Origin: Blastocatellia bacterium
GTDB lineage: Bacteria > Acidobacteriota > Blastocatellia > UBA7656 > JADIYM01
Assembly (NCBI GenBank): GCA_016705245.1
Contig: JADIYM010000003.1
Coordinates: 310,001 to 374,000, forward strand
Length of the DNA: 64,000 nt
Reading direction: 5' to 3'
How positions within the stretch are numbered: position 1 is the first letter of the stretch; each line of letters begins with the position of its first letter. The position numbers and the translations under genes are program-made. Below, one piece after another: positions 35,043-43,668 of this stretch. A model generated the notes under the pieces. The model searched no databases. It was not told the DNA's origin and saw only the letters and a list, made by a program, of their open reading frames with translations.

Positions 35043-35267
35043 ATGGAGTTGTGTGAGAAGTGTCGGCAACTGCCTCAGCGTTGCGACGGTCTTCCGGCCG
35101 ATGCGCTAGTGGCTCATCTGACGCCTGAGAAGCGCCTCGGCGATTCGCATCCGCATTTTCCCAAGAAGTATGTCCGTGAATGTCCGGAGTGCGGTTCTCG
35201 CTGGGGAGTCGCTCACATCTCGTCGTGGGACTCGAAGTGGGTTTATCTGGAAGCCGAGAAAACCTGA
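35043..35267 (+). CDS. Small zinc-ribbon protein, unknown function
   Basis: 74 aa. Two CxxC pairs: MELCEKCRQ at the N-terminus and RECPECGSRWG near residue 48, spaced as in a zinc ribbon. The C-terminus is Trp-rich (SSWDSKWVYLEAE). GGGAGG lies about 12 nt upstream. Divergent from groESL. No family recognised. Confidence 0.6.
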   Translation: MELCEKCRQLPQRCDGLPADALVAHLTPEKRLGDSHPHFPKKYVRECPECGSRWGVAHISSWDSKWVYLEAEKT

Positions 35268-35282
35268 CTGCGCCACGTGAAA

Positions 35283-35395
35283 ACAGAAAAGCCCGGAAGT
35301 GAAGTCAGTTGCACTGGGTTCTCGGTAGGGTAAGAATGGCTGGGTTTCACGTTCCGGGCATGGGCTGCGGGTTTTGGGGCCCGCAACTTTTCTGT
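35283..35395 (+). ncRNA. Candidate structured RNA (three-stem fold), strand provisional
   Basis: A 9-bp closing stem (ACAGAAAAG 35283-35291 / CTTTTCTGT 35387-35395) encloses two helices. The first is a 12-bp helix with one bulge (CCCGGAA-GTGAA 35292-35303 / TTCAC-G-TTCCGGG 35346-35358) carrying a 42-nt purine-rich apical region. The second is a GC hairpin (TGCGGG 35366-35371 / CCCGCA 35380-35385) followed by ACTTTTC, terminator-like on the + strand. It sits between the zinc-ribbon and LysR genes. It matches no RNA family I recognise (not tmRNA, SRP or 6S). Could instead be a leader or an attenuator. Confidence 0.5.
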
Positions 35396-35400
35396 CAAAG

Positions 35401-35452
35401 ATCTCCGGATTCAGCGCCGACTGTGGCTTTGACCCGGAATCGGGAGATTACG
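35401..35452. repeat. 12-bp imperfect inverted repeat
   Basis: ATCTCCGGATTC at 35401-35412 pairs with GAATCGGGAGAT at about 35437-35449 with one mismatch. It follows the structured-RNA candidate directly, so it could be a fourth stem or a terminator. Confidence 0.45.
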
Positions 35453-35462
35453 CGCCGGCCTG

Positions 35463-35490
35463 CTATTTGTCCAACAACTTGTGCAAATAG
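35463..35490. promoter_or_regulatory. Dyad upstream of the lysR-type gene, possible autoregulatory site
   Basis: CTATTTG (35463-35469) and CAAATAG (35484-35490) form a symmetrical AT-rich dyad with a T-N11-A-like centre, 43 nt before the LysR start. Position and form fit a LysR-family operator. Confidence 0.45.
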
Positions 35491-35532
35491 GCGCAATCGC
35501 TCTGACCGATAGCTCGTCCTGGACGCCGATTT

Positions 35533-36450
35533 ATGGAGATTCGACAGTTCGAAGCCTTCGTCGCGATCGCCGAAACCGGGAGTTTTACGGCAGCCGGAGA
35601 ACGCGTCAGCCTGACCCAATCAACGGTAAGCCAGCAGATCAAGGCCCTCGAGGAAGAGCTCGGCGAGGCCCTTTTCGTCCGCGGCGGCCGCGGCGTGCGG
35701 CTGACGGATGCGGGTGAACACCTGCTGCCAAAGGCTCGGCTGATTCTCGATGCGCTCGACGAGATAGGGGCGACTTTCAAGAACTCGGGACGGACGACGA
35801 GGGGAAGGCTCCGCGTTGGGGCCGCCTCGATGGCCACGGCATATCTGTTCGCCCCGCTTTACGAGCGCTTCATCGCCACACATCCGGCCATTCAACTTCT
35901 CGTGCGATCGACGGCGACGACCGAAGAGACGCTGCGTCAGGTGGTCTCAGGAGAGATCGACGTCGGGTTCATTGCAGTTCCCGTTTCGAATGCTTCGCTC
36001 GTCGTCGAGGTCGTCACGACCGACGAAGTGGTGCTCGTGGTCGGACCGGCCCACCCGTGGTCTGGACGCTCGTCGGTCGATCCGCTGGAACTGGACGGTC
36101 AGCCAATGGTCGCGTTCGAACGCGGAATGAGCCATAGACGGACGATGGACACACTTTTTGCCGAGATCGGCGTGTCACCTCGAATCGTCTCCGAGACCAA
36201 TGATCCCCAGATGGTCAAGAGCCTGATTGAAATCGGACTCGGTATCGCCCTTATCCCCAAGTGGGCCGTCGCGCGCGAGGTCGCCACCGGTCGGCTGCAC
36301 GTCCTGACGCTCGGTTCGCACCGCCTCGAGCGCGACGTGAACATGATCTACCTGAAGCGGCACACGTCATCCGTTCGCGCGTTCACCGACTTCTGTCGTC
36401 AGTTCAAGTCGACCATCGGATCGGGCGCGGCGACGGTGATCGCGGACTGA
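35533..36450 (+). CDS. LysR-family transcriptional regulator
   Basis: 305 aa. N-terminal winged helix (MEIRQFEAFVAIAETGSFTA, SLTQSTVSQQIKALEEELG, RLTDAGEHLL) and a substrate-binding domain (about 93-290) with typical LRVGAASMATAYLFAPLYE, GEIDVGFIAVP and the late GLGIALIPKWA. Effector and targets unknown; neighbours are an RNA candidate and the glycolytic operon in convergent orientation. Confidence 0.95.
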   Translation: MEIRQFEAFVAIAETGSFTAAGERVSLTQSTVSQQIKALEEELGEALFVRGGRGVRLTDAGEHLLPKARLILDALDEIGATFKNSGRTTRGRLRVGAASMATAYLFAPLYERFIATHPAIQLLVRSTATTEETLRQVVSGEIDVGFIAVPVSNASLVVEVVTTDEVVLVVGPAHPWSGRSSVDPLELDGQPMVAFERGMSHRRTMDTLFAEIGVSPRIVSETNDPQMVKSLIEIGLGIALIPKWAVAREVATGRLHVLTLGSHRLERDVNMIYLKRHTSSVRAFTDFCRQFKSTIGSGAATVIAD

Positions 36451-36640
36451 CGCCGGCCCCGTCGGTAGCCCTTACAGCGACGATCGCGTCAGCGACGGTC
36501 GGTCGCTAACGCGTCTGGGGCAGGACGCGGCCCGTCCGCTCCCTCCATGCCCGGCGAGCGGCGCTGGCCTGTCGCCGGCGCTTCGTGGTCCTGATGCCTT
36601 CTCGGCACGACGCCCTGCCGGCGGACCGATGCCACGAGCG
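36451..36640. other. Non-coding spacer
   Basis: Between the LysR stop and the tRNA terminator I see only a faint GTAGC-type relic (GACGGTCGGTCGCTAACGCG, about 36493-36512). No gene. Confidence 0.5.
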
Positions 36641-36652
36641 AGTAAAACCGAA

Positions 36653-36688
36653 GGCGGCGCGAGGATCGAAATCCTCGCGCCGCCTTTT
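36653..36688. terminator. Intrinsic terminator after tRNA-Leu
   Basis: GGCGGCGCGAGGAT (36653-36666) CGAA ATCCTCGCGCCGCC (36671-36684), a perfect 14-bp stem. Followed by TTTT on the + strand and by TTCGGTTTT on the - strand, so it can end the leftward glycolytic/tRNA transcript and also act in the other direction. Confidence 0.88.
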
Positions 36689-36693
36689 CGAAC

Positions 36694-36778
36694 TGGTGCG
36701 GAAGGGGGGACTCGAACCCCCACGCCTTGCGGCATACGCCCCTCAAACGTACGTGTCTACCAATTCCACCACTTCCGC
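36694..36778 (-). tRNA. tRNA-Leu(GAG)
   Basis: Acceptor GCGGAAG pairs with CTTCCGC. D-arm, 7-nt anticodon loop TTGAGGG (anticodon GAG), the long class II variable arm TGCCGCAAGGCGT, T-arm GGGGG TTCGAGT CCCCC, and CCA encoded in the DNA (ACCA at 36697-36694). Reads CUC/CUU codons. It lies 14 nt after secG, so it is probably co-transcribed and processed from the operon. Confidence 0.97.
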
Positions 36779-36792
36779 AAATTGAAAAAGAA

Positions 36793-37263
36793 CTATTTCG
36801 GAGCTTCGGCCGGAGCCGGGGTCTGGGCCGGATTCGATTCCGCAGGCTTGTTCTCCACAGGCGCGGCCGGCGCCGCCGGAGCCTCGGTCGTGAGCTGGCC
36901 GCTCGAATCAACCTTCATTTCGCCAGCAGGAACGGCGCCTTCCGGCGTCGCCGGCGCAGTGCCATCCGCCGGAACCGGCGTCTCTTCGGCCGGAAGTTCC
37001 GGTGTCGAAACACCCGACGTCACCGAGCGGTCTGTGACGAACCCTGGAACCGAGAGCGAGAAACCAATTCCCATGAAGGTAATTGCCGCGCCGATCGTGA
37101 TCTTCGCCAGGAGTGTCGTGGTCCCCCTGGGACCGAAGGCCGCGCCGCTGACGCCGCCGCCGAGCGCCGATGCCACATCACCCTTGCCGGGCTGCAACAG
37201 CACGACGAGGATCAGGACGAAGCAGGAGATGATAAAGAGCGTATAGAGTGTGTAACTGAGCAC
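36793..37263 (-). CDS. secG: Preprotein translocase subunit SecG with long Pro/Ala tail
   Basis: 156 aa, GTG start at 37263 (LSYTLYTLFIISCFVLILV). Two transmembrane helices with the SecG signature VVLLQPGKGDVASALGGGVS and FGPRGTTTLLAKIT between them. After TM2 a tail of about 75 residues rich in Pro, Ala, Glu and Thr is unusual (typical SecG is about 75-110 aa). Last protein gene of gap-pgk-tpiA-secG, an arrangement common in bacteria. Confidence 0.93.
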   Translation of the reverse strand: MLSYTLYTLFIISCFVLILVVLLQPGKGDVASALGGGVSGAAFGPRGTTTLLAKITIGAAITFMGIGFSLSVPGFVTDRSVTSGVSTPELPAEETPVPADGTAPATPEGAVPAGEMKVDSSGQLTTEAPAAPAAPVENKPAESNPAQTPAPAEAPK

Positions 37264-37285
37264 TTCGACTTGCCGTATCCTTGAG

Positions 37286-38041
37286 TTATTCGTACCGCAC
37301 GATCCGCGAAAAACTGAGTGCGTCGAGACTGGCTCCGCCGACGAGGCCACCATCGACATCCGGCTCTTGCATCAACTCCGAGACGTTCTCGGCCTTGACG
37401 CTTCCCCCGTACAGGATCCGGATCGCTTCTGAAACATCACTCCCGACAAGATTCGCAATCGTTTCACGAATCAGCCGGTGCATCTGCTGCGCAATCTCCG
37501 GCGTCGCGGTTCGGCCCGTGCCTATCGCCCAGACGGGTTCGTAAGCGACGATAGTACGGACCACCTCCGCACCTGTCAACCCCTCGAAAGCTCCACGTAT
37601 CTGGCGTCCTGCCACGCCTTCCGCAGCCCCGGAGTCCCGATCCGAGAGGAGCTCACCAACACAGACAATCGGCGTCAACCCGGCTCCGAGACACGCCCGG
37701 ATCTTCTGGTTCACCGACGCATCCGTCTCGTGGAAATACTGGCGGCGCTCCGAATGGCCGACGATGACATGCGTCGCTCCCGTGTCGGCGATCATCTCTG
37801 CCGAGACCTCGCCGGTGAAGGCCCCCTGCCCCGGATGGGGCGCGCAATCCTGCGCAGCCACGAGCACGTTCGTGCCGCGCGCAGCGTTCGCGACAGCCTG
37901 TAACCCCACGAACGTCGGCGCGATGAGAATTTCGCGATCATCGACGCCGTCGACGAGGCGAACGAGGTCTGCGACCGTCGAGACCGCCTCGTCGATGGTC
38001 TTGTACATCTTCCAGTTTCCGGCAATGACAGGTCGTCGCAT
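37286..38041 (-). CDS. tpiA: Triose-phosphate isomerase
   Basis: 251 aa, GGAG upstream. MRRPVIAGNWKMYKT (substrate Lys), HVIVGHSERRQYF (catalytic His), VAYEPVWAIGTGRTAT (catalytic Glu) and ILYGGSVKAENV (phosphate loop). Interconverts dihydroxyacetone phosphate and glyceraldehyde 3-phosphate. Co-transcribed with pgk 30 nt upstream. Confidence 0.98.
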   Translation of the reverse strand: MRRPVIAGNWKMYKTIDEAVSTVADLVRLVDGVDDREILIAPTFVGLQAVANAARGTNVLVAAQDCAPHPGQGAFTGEVSAEMIADTGATHVIVGHSERRQYFHETDASVNQKIRACLGAGLTPIVCVGELLSDRDSGAAEGVAGRQIRGAFEGLTGAEVVRTIVAYEPVWAIGTGRTATPEIAQQMHRLIRETIANLVGSDVSEAIRILYGGSVKAENVSELMQEPDVDGGLVGGASLDALSFSRIVRYE

Positions 38042-38071
38042 CTCGTCACTCCTTCGCTCCGGCGTGGATCG

Positions 38072-39262
38072 TCAGGCGTCCTTGTGCGTGAGCGCCGCAA
38101 CGCCCGGCAGTTCGCGCCCCGAGAGAAACTCGAGCGACGCTCCACCGCCCGTCGAGATATGCGTGATGCTATCGGTCAATCCAGCCTGGCCGATCGCCGC
38201 GACCGAGTCGCCACCACCGACGATCGACGTCGCCCCAGAGGCTGCAACCGCCTTGGCAATCGCAACCGTGCCGTCGTCGAAGGGCTTCGTCTCGAACATG
38301 CCCATCGGTCCATTCCAGAGAATCGTTCGTGCCCCCGCCACACACTCGGCATACCGCGCGGCCGTTTCCGGACCGATGTCGAGGCCCGCGTCGTCGTCGC
38401 ACGTTTCATTGACGCCAATCGTCCGAGGCGGAGCCTCGACGTCGGCCCGGTTCACACACACGTGATCGGTTGGGAGCCAGAGTCCGACGCCGCGGGCCTT
38501 GGCATCGCGCTCGACGTCCCTCGCGACATCCAGTTTGTCGTCCTCCACGAGGGATTTCCCGACGTTGAGGCCCTGCGACTTCAGAAACGTGTAGGCCATG
38601 GCACCGCCGATGAGAATCGTGTCGGCCTTCTTCAGGAGATTCTCGATGACCTCGATCTTGTCCGAGACCTTGGCTCCACCGAGAACGACGACGAACGGCC
38701 GCGCGGGGTCCGTGACGACTCGTCCCAGATACTCCAACTCCTTCTCCATCAGGAGTCCAGCCGCCGATGTGGCGACGAAATGCGTGACGCCCTCCGTCGA
38801 CGCGTGCGCGCGATGTGCCGTTCCGAAAGCGTCGTTGACATACACGTCCGCGAGCGCTGCGAGCTGGCGCGCAAAATCGGCGTCGTTCTTTTCTTCCTCG
38901 GCGTGAAACCGCAGGTTCTCGAGAAGAAGAACGTCGCCGTCAGCGAGTTTCGCGACTGCCGTTTCGACGTCGGCACCGACACAGTCCGACGCGACTCCCA
39001 CATCCTGTGCGAGGAGCGCCCCGAGTCGCACCGCGACCGGCGCCAGCGAATATTTGTCGTTCCGCACGCCTTTCGGTCGTCCCAGATGCGAACAGAGGAT
39101 AAGCCGCGCGCCACGCTCGAGGGCATATCGGATCGTAGGAAGCGCCGCCTCGATTCGCGTGGCATCAGTGACCTGTCCGTCGTGGATTGGTACGTTGAAA
39201 TCCACCCGCATCAGCACGCGTTTGCCCGTGAGTTCGAGATCGCGGATTGAGAGTACGTTCAT
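38072..39262 (-). CDS. pgk: Phosphoglycerate kinase
   Basis: 396 aa. LMRVDFNVPIHDGQVTD (signature), LILCSHLGRPKG, VNDAFGTAHRAHAST, VVLGGAKVSDKIEVIENLL, then GPMGMFETKPFDDGT and SIVGGGDSVAAI. Carries out substrate-level phosphorylation from 1,3-bisphosphoglycerate. 99 nt after gap, 30 nt before tpiA. Confidence 0.98.
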   Translation of the reverse strand: MNVLSIRDLELTGKRVLMRVDFNVPIHDGQVTDATRIEAALPTIRYALERGARLILCSHLGRPKGVRNDKYSLAPVAVRLGALLAQDVGVASDCVGADVETAVAKLADGDVLLLENLRFHAEEEKNDADFARQLAALADVYVNDAFGTAHRAHASTEGVTHFVATSAAGLLMEKELEYLGRVVTDPARPFVVVLGGAKVSDKIEVIENLLKKADTILIGGAMAYTFLKSQGLNVGKSLVEDDKLDVARDVERDAKARGVGLWLPTDHVCVNRADVEAPPRTIGVNETCDDDAGLDIGPETAARYAECVAGARTILWNGPMGMFETKPFDDGTVAIAKAVAASGATSIVGGGDSVAAIGQAGLTDSITHISTGGGASLEFLSGRELPGVAALTHKDA

Positions 39263-39361
39263 GGTCGAATCCCCAGGTTGCTGGCTGAAAGGTCGAGCGC
39301 GCCGGGAGCCGCGGCTACCGACGCGCTCGGTCGATTCGGAGCAGTACTAGACGCGCCGGAA

Positions 39362-40369
39362 CTAGAGCCCCTTGCCCGCCACGTACTTGATCAGATCGCG
39401 CACTCGGCAGCTATATCCCCATTCGTTGTCATACCACGACAGAACCTTGACGAGGTTGCCGTCGACGACCTTCGTGAATGCCGAATCCACGATCGACGAA
39501 TTGGAATTTCCCCGGAAATCGATCGAGACCAGCGGGGCATCTTCGACGGCCAGAATTCCCTTGAGGGGGCCGGCGGCGGCGGCCCGCAGCGCATCGTTGA
39601 CCTCCACGTCCGTCACCGACCTCGATAGCGTCGCCGTAAAATCAACGACCGATACGTTTGGCGTCGGAACCCGCATCGCGTAGCCGTCGATCTTTCCCTT
39701 CAACGCCGGCATCACGAGCCCAATAGCCTTGGCGGCGCCCGTCGTCGTCGGAATCATCGACAACGCGGCAGCCCTTGCCCGGCGCAGATCCTTGTGCGGC
39801 AAGTCGAGGATCTGCTGGTCGTTCGTGTACGAGTGAATCGTCGTCATCTGGCCGTTCACGATGCCGAACGACTCGTGGAGGACCTTCGTGAACGGAGCGA
39901 GACAATTGGTCGTGCACGATGCATTCGAAATGACGTGATGCGTCGCCGGGTCGTATTCGCCTTCGTTGACCCCGAGAACGATGGTGATGTCCTCGCCCTT
40001 GGCCGGGGCGCTGATGATCACCTTCTTGACCGGTCCACGCAGGTGCCTGGCCGCGTCTTCACGTTTGGTGAAGAGCCCGGTCGATTCGACGACGACTTCG
40101 GCCCCGACCGATTCCCAATCGATCTTCGACGGATCGCGCTCCGAGAACACCTTGAACTCGTCACCATTGACCGAGATGCCACCCTCAGTCGCCGAAATGT
40201 CCGCGTCGAGATTCCCGAGTATCGAGTCGTACTTCAGCAGGTGTGCGAGAGTCTTCGTATCGGTGATGTCGTTGACGGCAACGAAGTCGAAGTCCTTGTC
40301 GCCAAGCGCGGTCCGAAGGATGTTGCGTCCGATGCGGCCAAATCCGTTGATGCCGACCTTGATTGCCAT
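39362..40369 (-). CDS. gap: Glyceraldehyde-3-phosphate dehydrogenase
   Basis: 335 aa from the ATG at 40369 (MAIKVGINGFGRIGRNIL, Rossmann GxGxxG). Catalytic Cys in SNASCTTNCLAPF, GAAKAIGLVMPALKG, and YDNEWGYSCRVRDLI at the C-terminus. An upstream in-frame ATG exists, but GGAG lies just before 40369. First gene of the glycolytic operon. Confidence 0.98.
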   Translation of the reverse strand: MAIKVGINGFGRIGRNILRTALGDKDFDFVAVNDITDTKTLAHLLKYDSILGNLDADISATEGGISVNGDEFKVFSERDPSKIDWESVGAEVVVESTGLFTKREDAARHLRGPVKKVIISAPAKGEDITIVLGVNEGEYDPATHHVISNASCTTNCLAPFTKVLHESFGIVNGQMTTIHSYTNDQQILDLPHKDLRRARAAALSMIPTTTGAAKAIGLVMPALKGKIDGYAMRVPTPNVSVVDFTATLSRSVTDVEVNDALRAAAAGPLKGILAVEDAPLVSIDFRGNSNSSIVDSAFTKVVDGNLVKVLSWYDNEWGYSCRVRDLIKYVAGKGL

Positions 40370-40587
40370 TGCTGCTCCTCCACGGGACATGAAAGATGGT
40401 GAGCTGCCGTCCTCGAAGTCCGCCGGCAGGCGGCCGTACGGCCGAAAAGGAACGCTACGCTAACTCACGGTCCTGGGAGTGTCAACTGGCCGTTCCGACC
40501 GTCATTTCTGATATCGAGCGGGCCCTCGAAGCAGGCTTGCGAGGAGCCATCGAAGTCTTTCCGGCCGGGTCCGCGGCCCGAATCACC

Positions 40588-41475
40588 TCACCCTGACGAC
40601 GCAGATGCCGAGGTGCCTCGAGCGTCCGGTGCAGAGGGTTCCGACTTGGTTTCGGAACGGCTTCGGTCCGCCCTGGAACGCCGCGACGGCTTGCGCTGTC
40701 CCGAATTGGACTTCCGCTCACCTTTTCCCGCCGACTTGGTTTTCTGCCCATCCGGCGACGAGGCGGCAGCCGTTTCGGATTTCTTCGAGACCGGTTTCTT
40801 GGCTTTCTTGCGCCTCGGGAACAGAAGGTCCGAGAGCGGTTCGCCCTTGCCAGCGCAACGGGCCACCTGCATCTCGACGTAACTCTCCGAAATGAAAGCC
40901 GAGGAGGGGTATCCGAGTAGTTCCGCCACGGTTTCGATCGTCGCGGCATCGCCCTCGAGCTCGATGTAGTTGCCTATCGGTGTCTCGTCAAACGTCGCCT
41001 GCAGCGTCCGCCCGTCGTCGAGTCTTACGGTGTAGCAGGTTCGATATTTCTGGTATCTGAAGCTCCGCTGGAAGCCTAGGCGCTTGAGGATCTTGACGGT
41101 CTTCGCAGGCTGTCCGACGGTGGTCTCAACTTCCTCGCGGACCTTTTTCCCTTGTACTTTCCCTTCGCGTCGGCATTCGTTCGGCGCGACTTGCCCTTGT
41201 ACGTCAGCACTCCTGCGTGTCGACGTCCGGCACCATCTCCATTTCCCGTGTGACGCACGCGCAGGTACTGGCCCTTGCGGAGTTTTCCGTCGGGAAGCTT
41301 GAAGACCCAGTTGTCCTCGAAGTGCCGGGCCTTTGAACGTTCGAGCGTCAGTCCGGCATCGGTAAGACGACTCAGCTCATCGCACGGGAGCTTGACCTCG
41401 ACCTCGTAATCGACAAGGGATCGTTTCCGGAGGGCACTCGGCCTTCTTCGACTTGCTGCGTTGGACTTTCGGCAT
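40588..41475 (-). pseudogene. CYTH-domain (class IV adenylate cyclase-like/triphosphatase) gene with at least two frameshifts
   Basis: Reading through three frames gives a coherent CYTH protein: DYEVEVKLP (the ExExK signature), HFEDNWVFKLPDGKLRKGQY with LRVR, LTYKGKSR, then (after the A5 run at 41144-41148, one A short) VREEVETTVG, KILKRLGFQRSFRYQKYR and IELEGDAATIETVAELLGY. A second break lies near 41410-41440, after the ATG at 41475. The C-terminal 85 residues are a Lys/Arg/Ser-rich tail (RRKKAKKPVSKKSE). Family role: hydrolysis of triphosphates or cAMP synthesis. Frameshifts are probably indel errors. Confidence 0.75.
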
Positions 41476-41607
41476 ATCTACACCGGCCGCTGTATATCGC
41501 GAAAATGTTACGTTTATGTTGAATCGAGGTGAACTTGCCGCCTGACCGGTGAGCTTCCGACTCCTCTGTTATACTCGCCCCGCTTGTGTTCGTCACGGAG
41601 GAGCGGC

Positions 41608-42459
41608 ATGGGACTTCAGGATCTCGTCGAAGGTTTTCGACGATGGCTGGACGGCGAAGAGGCCACACAAGGGACGGACGAGCCGCGTCCTCGAAGCAAG
41701 TGGGAAGATTTCATGGTGCAGATCGCTCGCGAGGTCGAGGCGGTCATGCAGCGTGAGATGTTCACTCCGCCGGGAGGTCCTACCTACATTCCCCGGGAGT
41801 ACATCGTTTTCCTCAGTCCTGAAGACGATGGGGACTGGCAGGGCGAGAAGCGAGAGGGTCTCGAGCGCGGTCTCCATTACGTACTCAGCAACCGGGCGGC
41901 TCAACTCTCCGGCACGACCGAGTTTCAGACTTCATCGTTCGTCATCGAGTTGCGGACCGACGGCACGCTCGAGCGAAATGCATTTCGCGTTCAACCGGTC
42001 TGGGACAAGACATCGGATCGGACGATGGTGAAACCGCGCGCCTCGAAACCGGAACAGACGAAGAGCCCCGTCGAGTCGAACGACGATTCGACTATCGTAC
42101 GCCCTCGCACGCAGGCTGTGACGAAGTCGCCACTGTTCGTGGTTTCGGTCACGCGAGATTCGCAAACATCGCCGCATCCGAAAGACGAGCGCGAATTCTT
42201 CAAGGGTCGGATCACCATTGGACGCGGATCGAAGCAGACAGCGGTCGACCTTAGGCTCGAGGGCGACCTCGAGGTCAGCCGCCACCATGCGTCGCTCGAA
42301 AGGCAGGGCGATGCATTTGTTGTCACGTGCGAGGGCCGGAATTCGATCTTCGTCGACGACGTCGAGGTCTATACCGGTGAATCGGCTTCAGTCGTGCCCG
42401 GACAGAAGATCTCGATCTGCAGTTATTTGCTCTCACCGCGCCCGCCTTCCGATTCGTAA
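41608..42459 (+). CDS. DUF3662-FHA domain protein (FhaA-like)
   Basis: 283 aa; ATG at 41608 with GGAGGAG upstream. N-terminal DUF3662 module (about 10-135: WEDFMVQIAREVEAVMQREM, YIPREYIVFLSPEDDGDWQ), a Thr/Ser-rich linker with repeated TMVKPR/TIVRPRT motifs that look like phosphothreonine docking sites, and a C-terminal FHA domain (about 195-280: ITIGRGSKQTAVDLRL, VSRHHASLERQGD, RNSIFVDD). FhaA homologs are read and written by Ser/Thr kinases; such a kinase is encoded 1.2 kb downstream. Cytoplasmic. Confidence 0.88.
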   Translation: MGLQDLVEGFRRWLDGEEATQGTDEPRPRSKWEDFMVQIAREVEAVMQREMFTPPGGPTYIPREYIVFLSPEDDGDWQGEKREGLERGLHYVLSNRAAQLSGTTEFQTSSFVIELRTDGTLERNAFRVQPVWDKTSDRTMVKPRASKPEQTKSPVESNDDSTIVRPRTQAVTKSPLFVVSVTRDSQTSPHPKDEREFFKGRITIGRGSKQTAVDLRLEGDLEVSRHHASLERQGDAFVVTCEGRNSIFVDDVEVYTGESASVVPGQKISICSYLLSPRPPSDS

Positions 42460-42525
42460 CGGCAACGCCGGCACGGCGAAAGGTCATCGCAATCGGGGCG
42501 TTACGGAATCAGGGGGATTGGAGAC

Positions 42526-43362
42526 ATGTGTTTGAGTTCACGTCTTGCCCGAATACTGGCGGTGGTCGCGGCCATCAGCGTGATGGCGAGTGGAGCCGAG
42601 GCGCAGATTCGCGGAGGAATCACGCCGAACGAGGCCGACATCATCCGCAGATTTACCGAGGCAGAGTCACGACTGCGCGAGGCGCGCACGAGCTACATGT
42701 TCAAGCAGGACGTGCTCATGCAGACCATGGCCGGGCAGGCCGTGACGGGCGTTTTCCATCGCGTTTCCGAGATCATCTTCACCGACGACGGCCGTCGCAC
42801 TGAGCGAATCACGTATTTTCCGCCCTCGACGTTGAAGACTCTCGTCGTTACACAGACTGATCTCGAGGATCTCGGGATCATCCAGCCCTTCGCCCTGACT
42901 GCGGAAGAGCTGCCGAAGTACAACGTGCAGATGGCGGGCCGCGAGACGATCGACGAGATCCAGACGTACGTCTTCGACGTAGCGCCGCGCGACCCGGCAG
43001 GGATGGCGAAGCGCGGCGAGCGGTATTTCGCCGGCAAGGTCTGGGTCGAGGATCAGGACTTCATGATCGTCAAGGTCGCCGGCAAGGCGGGTCCCGAGAT
43101 CGACAACAATCGGTATCCTCGCTTCGAAACCTATCGCGAGAACATCGACGGCAAGTACTGGTTTCCGACGTACACGTACGCCGATGACGTCCTGCAGTTC
43201 GAACGCGACGACGTTCCCGTGCGGTTGGTTGTGAAGTACACGAACTATCGGCAGTTCACCGGGAACATCACGGTCCTGCCCGACGATGGTGAACCCGAGC
43301 CCCAACCGCCGCCCGATGACTTGCCTCCGCCGATCCAGGCGCCACCGCCAGTGAAACCTTGA
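42526..43362 (+). CDS. LolA-like outer-membrane lipoprotein-sorting domain protein
   Basis: 278 aa. Signal peptide (RILAVVAAISVMASGAEA-Q). Beta-rich body with FKQDVLMQTMAGQAVTGVFH, TYVFDVAPRD, GKVWVEDQDFMIVKVAGK and GKYWFPTYTYADDVLQF, the layout of LolA/LolB-like or DUF4292-type folds. The C-terminus is proline-rich (EPQPPPDDLPPPIQAPPP). Expected in the periplasm handling lipophilic cargo; actual ligand unknown. Follows the FHA gene on the same strand by 66 nt. Confidence 0.75.
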   Translation: MCLSSRLARILAVVAAISVMASGAEAQIRGGITPNEADIIRRFTEAESRLREARTSYMFKQDVLMQTMAGQAVTGVFHRVSEIIFTDDGRRTERITYFPPSTLKTLVVTQTDLEDLGIIQPFALTAEELPKYNVQMAGRETIDEIQTYVFDVAPRDPAGMAKRGERYFAGKVWVEDQDFMIVKVAGKAGPEIDNNRYPRFETYRENIDGKYWFPTYTYADDVLQFERDDVPVRLVVKYTNYRQFTGNITVLPDDGEPEPQPPPDDLPPPIQAPPPVKP

Positions 43363-43369
43363 GCCTTAC

Positions 43370-43668
43370 TGAGACGCTCTTGGAATCGAGCGGCCTGCGG
43401 CCGGTGCCTTGATTTGCAGACTCGTCTTTGCCGAAGATCAGAGTGGTTCGGAGACGTTCGACCGTCCGTGGGACGCTCGCTACCGCTCACGGCTCAAAAA
43501 ACGGGAACCATCCGCATCGTGCTCTACCTGGCAAGGCTCCGCCACGTCCCCGTTCCTTGAGCCGCGAGCGTTAGCGAGCGTCCCACGGACGGTGCCTGAA
43601 ATCGCAGACTCGACGTTGCGTCTGACCCGTACGTTACCGCGCACGGTACTGATGCGTTCACCAGCGAG
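43370..43668. repeat. Composite GTAGC element, inverted relative to the 11.6-kb cluster
   Basis: Fills a convergent junction of about 300 nt. The two half-units (43390-43495 and 43558-43625) flank a spacer (CCATCCGCATCGTGCTCTAC...) that is recognisably the reverse complement of the 11721-11780 spacer. A GTGCGC-family REP (CGTTACCGCGCACGGTACTG) follows at 43630-43655. Same composite, opposite orientation. Confidence 0.85.

Noticed and set aside
36489..36911. Frames running through the tRNA-Leu gene
   Set aside because: The tRNA cloverleaf with encoded CCA and its terminator explain the sequence.
38084..39250. 388-codon frame opposite pgk
   Set aside because: Antisense shadow of a fully conserved glycolytic gene.
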